From NCBI GenBank assembly GCA_025359965.1, contig JANYDC010000033.1:1-48894 (forward strand): a DNA stretch of 48,894 nt, given 5' to 3'. Origin of the DNA: Pedosphaera sp. (GTDB taxonomy: Bacteria; Verrucomicrobiota; Verrucomicrobiia; Limisphaerales; SXQI01). The notes beneath the pieces were generated by a model. The model did not search any database. It saw nothing but the letters and a program-made list of their open reading frames with translations, and had not been told where the DNA came from. This document shows, in pieces, positions 8,873 through 16,173 of this stretch. The position numbers were made by a program, and so were the translations under genes. The stretch's first letter is position 1. The number at the start of each line of letters is the position of its first letter.

Positions 8873-8960
8873 CAAGCAATCGCGGGGTTAGCGGACGCTT
8901 TTCCTCCTGAGTTTGGAACGCGCGGCCAAGAAGCAGAACGAAGTTAAAAATTAACGCTTT

Positions 8961-10763
8961 ATGAAGATGAAATGGATTACATTCCTCGCCTCTGTCCTTC
9001 TGACGTGGCAGGCATCCCCTGCCCATGGCGAGACATTCACGGTGACGTTCCAAGACGACTCGTTTACCCCGAAGTCCCTCACGATTCATGCTGGTGATAC
9101 GGTGAACTGGACTAACAAGGGTGGCTTCCACACCGTCACGGGAGACACCGCCGCCGAGCCCCTCTGCGGATCAAGCCAGGGCATCAACAGCTGCACAGAG
9201 ACTTTTATTAACGCAGGCACATTTCCCTATCGCTGCATCTTCCATGCGAATTTTGGAATGGTGGGAACCATCATCGTTCAGCCAGCGCCGGCGCAATTAA
9301 ATGTGGCGATCACCTCCCCGTTGAGCGGGTTCTTTTTAAACTCAAATGAACCCTTAAATGTCACGACCACCGTTTCACCTGAGATCAATGCCGCATCACT
9401 TTTGGTGGATGGAATTGAGAAAGTTGCCGCTTTGGCTCCGCCTTTCAACTTCGTCATGGCCGGTTTGAAACTGGGCGCGCACACATTATCCGTGATAGGC
9501 ACCGATGCATCGTCTCATACCTCCACATCCGCTCCGGTTTCCATCATGGTATTCGCTCCCCTGATCCGTCTCGGAACCGAGCACTTCACGACGAAAAACC
9601 TTGTTTCAGACCAGTCGGGCGTGGCTGCTTTTACGGACACCAAACTCGTTAATCCCTGGGGAATGGATTTTTCAGCGACCTCGCCATTCTGGTTTGCCGA
9701 TGCTGGCACCGGTTTTTCGACCCTCTTCAATAGCACAGGATCGATTCCTTCGATCGTGGTACAAATCCCCTCTCCTGCTGGCTCGCTCGAACACGCTTCA
9801 CCCACTGGCTTAATCTTCAACAAGACCACCAATTTTGCCATCAACGCGACTGCCTCGCGCTTCATATTCTCTACGGAGGATGGTACTATAGCGGCTTGGG
9901 GGGGAGGAACGAGCGCCACCACTATGGCAGATAATTCAGCCAGCGGTGCAAGCTACAAGGGCCTGGCAGCGGCTGGCTTTGGCGGGTCCAACTACCTTTA
10001 CGCCACGGATTTTCACAACGGGAAAGTAGACGTTTTCAACGAGACCTACGGTGCGGTTACTCTTCCGGGGCCAACCGCAGAGACTAGCGCACCTTTCGTT
10101 GATTCTTCGATCCCAACTGGTTTTGCCCCGTTTAATATTCAGAACCTCGGTGGAAACTTGTTCGTAACCTATGCCAAGCAGGACGCCGAGAAGCACGATG
10201 ACGAATCGGGTCCAGGCAATGGATTTATAAGTGTGTTTAGCCCGGATGGACAATTCGTGCGCCGCCTGATCTCCAATGGTCCTTTAAACTCACCTTGGGG
10301 AATCACTTTGGCCCCACCCACATTCGCCACCTTCGGGAATGCGCTTCTGGCGGGTAACTTCGGCGACGGAATCATCAATGCCTTCAATCCTGTAACCGGC
10401 GCGTTTCTTGGCGCTTTGAAAAACGACGCCGACGGCCCGCTTGTGCTCAATGGACTGTGGGCATTGAAATTTGGGAACGGAGCTTCTGCAGGGCGGACTA
10501 ACTCGCTCTATTTCACATCCGGTCCAGAGGGGGAGGCGCATGGTTTGTTTGGCAGCATTGTGCCCACGCCAGCCCGCTTCAATGGCACCTTCATAACTGC
10601 TAATTCCTTGAAGCTGACTTGGACCGACGGTGTGCCCCCCTTCGAGGTTCAGCGGAAGGATTCCCTTGCTGATGAGACTTGGACTGACGTAGGAAGCACT
10701 TCAGAGTCATCATTGACCATCCCCATGGTTGGTGCGACCGGTTTCTTTCAACTCTCCCAGTAA
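8961..10763 (+). CDS. Secreted cupredoxin fused to TIGR03118-family beta-propeller
   Basis: 600 aa with signal peptide (1-23, cleaved near AHGE). Residues 24-105 form a plastocyanin-like type 1 copper domain with all four ligands visible: His57 (GGFHTV), Cys92, His95 and Met100 in the C-X2-H-X4-M arrangement, plus Cys69 and Cys78 as a possible disulfide. A short Ig-like stretch follows (about 113-200). The TIGR03118 domain covers about 210-540, recognised from LVNPWGMDF, FIFSTEDGTIAAW, YLYATDFHNGKVDVF, FAPFNIQNLGGNLFVTYAKQD, LNSPWGITLAP, GNFGDGIINAF and GLWALKFGNG. The last 60 residues form a small beta domain (WTDGVPPFEVQRKDSL). Likely a periplasmic or surface electron-transfer or copper protein; the propeller function is not known. 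It is divergent from, and probably regulated by, the ECF sigma factor. Confidence 0.88.
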   Translation: MKMKWITFLASVLLTWQASPAHGETFTVTFQDDSFTPKSLTIHAGDTVNWTNKGGFHTVTGDTAAEPLCGSSQGINSCTETFINAGTFPYRCIFHANFGMVGTIIVQPAPAQLNVAITSPLSGFFLNSNEPLNVTTTVSPEINAASLLVDGIEKVAALAPPFNFVMAGLKLGAHTLSVIGTDASSHTSTSAPVSIMVFAPLIRLGTEHFTTKNLVSDQSGVAAFTDTKLVNPWGMDFSATSPFWFADAGTGFSTLFNSTGSIPSIVVQIPSPAGSLEHASPTGLIFNKTTNFAINATASRFIFSTEDGTIAAWGGGTSATTMADNSASGASYKGLAAAGFGGSNYLYATDFHNGKVDVFNETYGAVTLPGPTAETSAPFVDSSIPTGFAPFNIQNLGGNLFVTYAKQDAEKHDDESGPGNGFISVFSPDGQFVRRLISNGPLNSPWGITLAPPTFATFGNALLAGNFGDGIINAFNPVTGAFLGALKNDADGPLVLNGLWALKFGNGASAGRTNSLYFTSGPEGEAHGLFGSIVPTPARFNGTFITANSLKLTWTDGVPPFEVQRKDSLADETWTDVGSTSESSLTIPMVGATGFFQLSQ

Positions 10764-10954
10764 AATTAGCAGGCTGGGCCGCGCGGCCAATGCCTTGCCC
10801 TAGCCTCGATACAGAGAGATACCGAAGGCCGCTCTTGATTCCCGTCACCAATCACACGGTGGACAGAGTCAAGCCGCGCGCACTTCAACAGAATATCCCG
10901 GTCTTTGCTTGCGGAAGGAGGTCTTGACCAGCAGGTTGTGTGCGGAAAACGGAA

Positions 10955-12976
10955 ATGCACGCAGAATTATTTTTACAGGATCTGGCGGTTGTGATGCTTG
11001 TTGCCGGATTGGTGACCATCCTCTTTCATCATTTTAAACAACCTGTGGTCCTCGGTTACATTATTGCAGGAGTGATCATCGGCCCGCACACTCCGCCCTT
11101 CCCGCTCGTGCATGATGAGGAAACAATCAAAACACTTTCCGAGCTCGGCGTCATCCTCCTGATGTTCTCCCTGGGGCTGGAATTCAGCCTGCGCAAACTT
11201 AAACAAGTCGGCAGCACCGCGTTCGTTGTGGCCTTCCTGGAAATAATTCTGATGTTCTGGGTGGGGTATGAAATTGGGTGCCTGTTTCGCTGGAGTCTGA
11301 TGGATAGCGTCTTTCTGGGGGCAATGATTTCCATCTCCTCGACTACAATCATCGTCAAGGCACTGGCCGAACTGGGTAAAGCAAAGGAAGGCTTCGCCCA
11401 ATTGATTTTCGGCATACTGATCATCGAGGACATTCTGGCCATTGCCATGATCGCATTGCTTTCGGGTATCGCGATGACGGGTGGTTTGCAGATGGCGGAT
11501 GTGGGCGTCACCCTGGGAAAACTCTCAATATTCCTCGTTGTTGCGATGGTGGCCGGCTTGCTTGCTGTGCCTCGTCTGCTGGGCTACGTGGCCAGATTTA
11601 AAAGCAACGAGATGCTGCTCGTGACAGTTCTTGGTCTCTGTTTTGGATTCTCCCTCCTCGCACTTAAGCTCGGTTACAGCGTGGCACTGGGCGCATTTAT
11701 TATAGGAGCTGTCATTGCCGAGTCCCGCGAGATCCATCGAATTGAAAACCTGATCGAGCCGGTTCGGGATATGTTCAGCGCCATCTTCTTCGTGGCGATC
11801 GGCCTCTTGATCGATCCTAAAGTGCTCGTGACCTATTGGCTGCCAATCGCAGTGATTTCCATAGCCGTGGTTGTGGGGAAAGTTGTTGCATGCTGCTTCG
11901 GAAGTTTTGTGAGTGGAAATGACAGCCGGACCTCACTCCGCGTTGGCATGGGGTTGGCGCAGATCGGAGAATTCTCATTCATTATAGCATCGCTTGGACT
12001 GTCGCTAAATGTGACCAGCAAATTTCTTTATCCCATTGCCGTGGCCGTTTCTGTGATCACAACCCTGCTTACACCATATCTGATCAAGAGCGCGGACGGG
12101 ATGGCCAACCGATTCGACCGTCTTGCTCCGCGTTCCCTCGTTAATGCGCTTACTCTCTACACAAATTGGGTGGGGCAACTGGGCCAGCGGCACCCCAGTA
12201 TGGCCACAAAATTAATTCGCCGTTGGTCGTCACAAATGGCCTTAAATGCAGCCCTCATCGCCGCTGTGTTCATAGCAGTGGCCTACGTTGGCCAGCATCC
12301 GCCGGAATGGGTCGGCAAATTAGGGCTGGGAAAGGAATGGCCCAAATCGCTGCTTTGGCTGGTCTCCGTCATTTTATCACTGCCCATGTTCATTGCGACT
12401 TCCAAAAAACTGCAGGCGCTTGGCCTGTTAATCGCGGAAACCAGAGTCACTGAGTCTGCCGCCGGAGATCGCACCACAGCGATTCGAGCGGTCGTGGCGC
12501 AAATCATTCCAATAGTGGGAACGGTGATTCTCGGTCTATATGTCATCATGTTGAGTTCCGCGCTTCTTCCAACGTTCAAAGTTTTCTTGGTATTGCTATT
12601 CCTCGTCGGGCTCATCAGCCTTCTGCTCCGTCGCTCATTCATCAGGGTCTACGCCAAAGCTCAGTTTGCCTTGCAGGAAACGCTTTCCAAACCGCCCGCT
12701 TCACGTTTGGAGCACGCCCCCACCGCTTTGCCCTCCATATTGCGCGAAGCTGATTTGGAATCAGTAACCCTTGCGGCAGGCTCCGTTTTATCTGGAAAAC
12801 TCATCCGGGAACTTCAGCTGCGCACTCAAACCGGTGCAACCATCGTTATTATTGAACGCATCACCGGAAATATCATCAACCCTGGTCCCGACGAGGAACT
12901 TCGCGCCGGCGACCATATCCTGCTCTTGGGAACCCGCATGCAACTGGATACAGCGATGACGGAACTATCAAAATAA
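10955..12976 (+). CDS. Kef-type monovalent cation:proton antiporter (CPA2) with RCK_C domain
   Basis: 673 aa from ATG 10955 (an in-frame GTG at 10940 would add 5 residues). The N-terminal 380 residues are a CPA2 Na+/H+ exchanger module with about a dozen hydrophobic helices: FKQPVVLGYIIAGVIIGPH, LGVILLMFSLGLEFSL, ISISSTTIIVKALAELGK, and LGYSVALGAFIIGAVIAES. More membrane helices follow at about 430-580, and a C-terminal RCK_C/TrkA_C regulatory domain (about 595-673, GAT.VIIERITGNIINPGPDEELRAGDHILLLG) may bind a ligand. An RCK_N (Rossmann) domain is absent, unlike KefB/KefC. It should exchange K+ or Na+ for protons across the inner membrane. The next gene is another cation/proton antiporter, 50 bases downstream. 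Confidence 0.9.
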   Translation: MHAELFLQDLAVVMLVAGLVTILFHHFKQPVVLGYIIAGVIIGPHTPPFPLVHDEETIKTLSELGVILLMFSLGLEFSLRKLKQVGSTAFVVAFLEIILMFWVGYEIGCLFRWSLMDSVFLGAMISISSTTIIVKALAELGKAKEGFAQLIFGILIIEDILAIAMIALLSGIAMTGGLQMADVGVTLGKLSIFLVVAMVAGLLAVPRLLGYVARFKSNEMLLVTVLGLCFGFSLLALKLGYSVALGAFIIGAVIAESREIHRIENLIEPVRDMFSAIFFVAIGLLIDPKVLVTYWLPIAVISIAVVVGKVVACCFGSFVSGNDSRTSLRVGMGLAQIGEFSFIIASLGLSLNVTSKFLYPIAVAVSVITTLLTPYLIKSADGMANRFDRLAPRSLVNALTLYTNWVGQLGQRHPSMATKLIRRWSSQMALNAALIAAVFIAVAYVGQHPPEWVGKLGLGKEWPKSLLWLVSVILSLPMFIATSKKLQALGLLIAETRVTESAAGDRTTAIRAVVAQIIPIVGTVILGLYVIMLSSALLPTFKVFLVLLFLVGLISLLLRRSFIRVYAKAQFALQETLSKPPASRLEHAPTALPSILREADLESVTLAAGSVLSGKLIRELQLRTQTGATIVIIERITGNIINPGPDEELRAGDHILLLGTRMQLDTAMTELSK

Positions 12977-13026
12977 GGTCAAGACCAAATCCGCTCGGCT
13001 GGAATGCTTGAGTTTAAATCCCATCC

Positions 13027-14154
13027 ATGAATTCGCTTCAACATCAATCTCCCGAACCTTGGTGGCGCGAGTGGCCTCTTGCTCTGGCCCTCCTAACTTT
13101 GACTTTTTTGGTGCTGTTAAAAGGTTGGATTGTCGGTGCCTTGGATGAGCCTGCGATGTTCATTGGGCTACTCACCATTATCTGCGGCGTAATTCTGGCG
13201 GCGGCGATGGCTATTGTGCGACATGCGGACGTGCTCGCTCACCGATTGGGCGAGCCGGGAGGCACACTTTTGCTCACCCTTACCATCACGGGACTTGAGG
13301 TCGCCATGGTGGGATTTGTCATGTCCAGCGGTGCGGATAAGCCCACTCTGGCCCGCGACACCATGTTCGCGGTGGTCATGCTGGTGCTAAACGGTTTTAT
13401 GGGCCTGGCTCTGTTATTGGGCGGGCTGCGCCACGGCGAGCAGCCTTACAACCTGCAAAGTGCAAATGCTTTTTTGGTGATGATCCTGCCTTTGACTGTT
13501 TTGGGATTGGTGCTTCCCAACTACACACGCTCCACACCGGGGCCGACTCTCTCAACTTTTCAGATGGTTTTCCTCTCCCTGATGTCTGTAGCAGTTTATG
13601 CCGTCTTCCTCTACGTACAAAACCGCCTTCATCAAGGCTTTTTCATACTGCCAGAGGAAACCGCTGAAACCGTGCCACCCGAGCCCGACCATCACTCTCC
13701 TCGACCCACTTGGTACCATGCCCTGTTGCTTGGCTGCTACGGGCTCCCCCTTGTACTGCTGGCCAAACAAATGGCAGCACCGCTTGATGCTGTTGTGGTT
13801 AAGCTTGGAGCACCCCACGCCTTGGGCGGATTCGTCATGGCTGTGCTTGTGCTAACACCTGAATCAATTGCCGCCATCCGTGCCGCCCTGGCCAACCGCC
13901 TGCAGCGTTCCGTAAACATACTTCTGGGCTCCGTCCTAGCTTCCATTGGTCTCACCATCCCGCTCGTGATCGCGGTGTCACTCGTGACCGGACGAACCCT
14001 GGCTCTGGGCTTGGATGCCGCAGACACTGTTATGCTTGTACTCACGCTGGTCACCAGCATTTTAACCTTCACTCTGCCTCGCACCAACGTGTTGCTTGGA
14101 AGCGTCCACCTGCTGCTCTTCTTTGCTTACCTCATGCTGATGTTCGACCGCTAA
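13027..14154 (+). CDS. ChaA-like calcium (sodium)/proton antiporter
   Basis: 375-aa integral membrane protein of the Ca2+/cation antiporter (CaCA) superfamily. Both alpha repeats are visible: the first around residues 60-100 (VRHADVLAHRLGEPGGTLLLT then TGLEVAMVG, with the key acidic residue) and the second around 270-320 (VLTPESIAAIRAALANRLQ and ILLGSVLASIGLTIPLV). A hydrophilic loop at about 210-225 (EETAETVPPEPDHHSPRP) separates the two halves. The layout matches ChaA and rhizobial y4hA-type transporters. It probably extrudes Ca2+ or Na+ using the proton gradient. It lies 50 bases downstream of the Kef-type antiporter, so the pair may form an ion-homeostasis unit. Confidence 0.88.
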   Translation: MNSLQHQSPEPWWREWPLALALLTLTFLVLLKGWIVGALDEPAMFIGLLTIICGVILAAAMAIVRHADVLAHRLGEPGGTLLLTLTITGLEVAMVGFVMSSGADKPTLARDTMFAVVMLVLNGFMGLALLLGGLRHGEQPYNLQSANAFLVMILPLTVLGLVLPNYTRSTPGPTLSTFQMVFLSLMSVAVYAVFLYVQNRLHQGFFILPEETAETVPPEPDHHSPRPTWYHALLLGCYGLPLVLLAKQMAAPLDAVVVKLGAPHALGGFVMAVLVLTPESIAAIRAALANRLQRSVNILLGSVLASIGLTIPLVIAVSLVTGRTLALGLDAADTVMLVLTLVTSILTFTLPRTNVLLGSVHLLLFFAYLMLMFDR

Positions 14155-14306
14155 ATACCAAGCACGTCTAGCACTCAAAAGCGGAATTTGGGCCAAAGCT
14201 CTCACTTTTTTAATGGACGCAGCCTCCTGCATCAGTCTGAAACTTTGTTGTGCTAAAACCTGCTTCAGAAACGCAAACATGGCGCAGGTTGTGCTGAAGA
14301 GAAAAT

Positions 14307-14960
14307 ATGAACATGAAAATAAAACCCATTATTCTCAATCTGCTTACCTTTATTTTGGCCTCAGGAATCCTTATCGGCTGCGCCTCAAACGGTTACGATA
14401 AAGCCGCCAGCACTGCAAATTCGTTGACCAAGTCCGCCGATATGATTGCAAAAAGCAATTCACTAGTGGACCAATCCTTGGCCGCCTTAAACGATCTCGT
14501 ATCCAATCCCAGCCCCGATCTTCGCAAGCAATACAGGATTTTTAACTCCTCCGTAGACTCCCTAAGTTCTATTTCCAAAGATGTCGGTGCAAAAGCTGAG
14601 GAAATGAAGGCAAGGGGTGCAGTTTACTTTGAAAACTGGGACAAAGAAACCGCCACCATTCGCAATGAGGATATCCGTACTCGAAGCGAGGCCCGCAAAT
14701 CCGAGGTATCCAGCCATTTTGCACGCATTGGCCAGCAATACGAGGAGACTAAAACCGCGTTCCTGCCTTTTATATCAGACCTGCGCGACGTTCAAAAATT
14801 TCTTTCCACCGACCTGACCGCCGGTGGCCTGTCAGCGATTAGGGAGGTGACAACAAAAGCTAACGCGGATGCCCTGCCCCTTAGGGAATCCCTCGCTAAA
14901 TTGTCGGAGCAATTCAAAAGTCTTGGCATATCAATGTCGCCCACCACACCCATCCGGTAA
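14307..14960 (+). CDS. DUF2959-like envelope lipoprotein
   Basis: 217 aa with a lipoprotein signal peptide (lipobox IGC, modified Cys at residue 25). The mature protein is almost entirely alpha-helical with heptad-like repeats and should form a coiled-coil bundle on the periplasmic face. The middle and C-terminal parts (FENWDKETATIRNEDIRTRSE, then LPFISDLRDVQKFLSTDLT) resemble DUF2959 proteins, though the typical N-terminal YY...E..G...R motif is not clear, so the family call is tentative. Function unknown. A weak 6-bp hairpin (TAAGCA/TGCTTA, 14962-14978) follows the stop codon. Confidence 0.7.
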   Translation: MNMKIKPIILNLLTFILASGILIGCASNGYDKAASTANSLTKSADMIAKSNSLVDQSLAALNDLVSNPSPDLRKQYRIFNSSVDSLSSISKDVGAKAEEMKARGAVYFENWDKETATIRNEDIRTRSEARKSEVSSHFARIGQQYEETKTAFLPFISDLRDVQKFLSTDLTAGGLSAIREVTTKANADALPLRESLAKLSEQFKSLGISMSPTTPIR

Positions 14961-15114
14961 ATAAGCAGTGGTTGCTTAACAATTCTTGGCTGCCGCCAAT
15001 TAAGTGTCGGCTTTCGCCTGCGGAGGCCACTCGATTAGGCTTTTTCAATAACTTTTATGGCATCTTTGTCTGGCCAAAGTCGCAGGCCGTGGTTGAATGC
15101 TGCATTGAGTCAAC

Positions 15115-15969
15115 ATGAAGGAATGCCCTCCCACTACGCAGCAGCCAAGTCCGACTCGCCGGGCATTCACGCTCATTGAACTGCTCGTGGTCATAGCGAT
15201 TGTGGCAATCCTCGCAGGCCTCCTTCTACCGGCCCTTGCCAGAGCCAAAGCCAAGGCGAAGTCCATGGATTGCCTGAACAACAATCGCCAGTTAATGCAA
15301 GGATGGACTCTCTACGCCGGGGATTTTGACGACCGGCTTCCCTACAATCTGGGTGCGGACGCCACCCGCACCAAATCTCCTGAGCGGAAGGACTACAATT
15401 GGATCAACAACGTCATGGACTGGGAGTTGAGTCCTGATAACACAAATCAGGCAGCAATTGCAAAATCACCTCTCGCGTCTTATACCGGCAAAGCAACGGC
15501 TATCTATCGTTGTCCTGCGGATCATGTCTTAAGTGGAGTCCAACAACGCGCTGGTTGGGCTGCTCGCACCCGCAGCCTTTCGATGAACGCCATGGTGGGC
15601 AATCCAGGCACCCTCCTTTACGGTAAAATCAACCAGAACAACCCGGGCTATCTGCAATACCTCAGGCTCTCGGATTTCCGCAGTCCGGCCTCCATTTTTG
15701 TATTTCTTGATGAACACCCTGACAGCATCAACGATGCCTATTTTCTGAACCTCCCCGATAGCCTAGAATGGGTGGATCTTCCGGCCTCCTACCACAATGG
15801 GGCCGCCGCTTTTGCTTTTGCCGACGGACATGCGGAGATGCATGGATGGCTTGACCCATCCACCCGTCCCGCCTCGCGGCCTGACACAGCCAACCTCCCT
15901 TTTCCGGTGCCCCCAACGGGCTTGCAGGATTTCAAGTGGATTAAGGACCGGACCAGCGCCGAGAGATAA
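15115..15969 (+). CDS. Prepilin-like (type II pseudopilin) protein with H-X9-DG C-terminus
   Basis: 284 aa. The N-terminus carries a type IV prepilin signature: RRA, then [24 protein letters not shown] with Glu at +5 (Glu22). Cleavage would fall before Phe18; the -1 residue is Ala rather than the usual Gly. The C-terminal domain ends with the H-X9-DG motif ([14 protein letters not shown]) typical of DUF1559-like proteins that are heavily expanded in Planctomycetes and Verrucomicrobia. It would be inserted in the inner membrane and processed by prepilin peptidase, perhaps as a secretion-system pseudopilin. No pilus or type II secretion genes are nearby, as is common for this orphan family. Confidence 0.88.
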   Translation: MKECPPTTQQPSPTRRAFTLIELLVVIAIVAILAGLLLPALARAKAKAKSMDCLNNNRQLMQGWTLYAGDFDDRLPYNLGADATRTKSPERKDYNWINNVMDWELSPDNTNQAAIAKSPLASYTGKATAIYRCPADHVLSGVQQRAGWAARTRSLSMNAMVGNPGTLLYGKINQNNPGYLQYLRLSDFRSPASIFVFLDEHPDSINDAYFLNLPDSLEWVDLPASYHNGAAAFAFADGHAEMHGWLDPSTRPASRPDTANLPFPVPPTGLQDFKWIKDRTSAER

Positions 15970-16016
15970 CAGATGGACAGGTGGCGCAGTGCAATAACAA
16001 ACCAATCTTCATGCTC

Positions 16017-16040
16017 AAGGCAGTCCGCCTGCCTTCTTTT
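16017..16040 (+). terminator. Likely intrinsic terminator of the prepilin-like gene
   Basis: Perfect 7-bp stem AAGGCAG (16017-16023) with CTGCCTT (16029-16035), 5-base loop, followed by CTTTTACTTT. It lies 47 bases after the stop codon. The T-run is short, so efficiency may be modest. Confidence 0.5.
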
Positions 16041-16173
16041 ACTTTGCCTCCCCAGGATCGCGCACCAGCGAAGAAAAACGTTTCGCAAGACCGGTCAATC
16101 GCCTTATAGTCCATCCACAGCATCCTAAGAACGCCCTAGCCTTGCGCTACCCTAACATCATTCTGCGAGATCC

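Noticed and set aside
8315-8947. Plus-strand open frame of 210 aa
   Set aside because: Antisense to the sigma factor gene and running across its promoter region; no family features.
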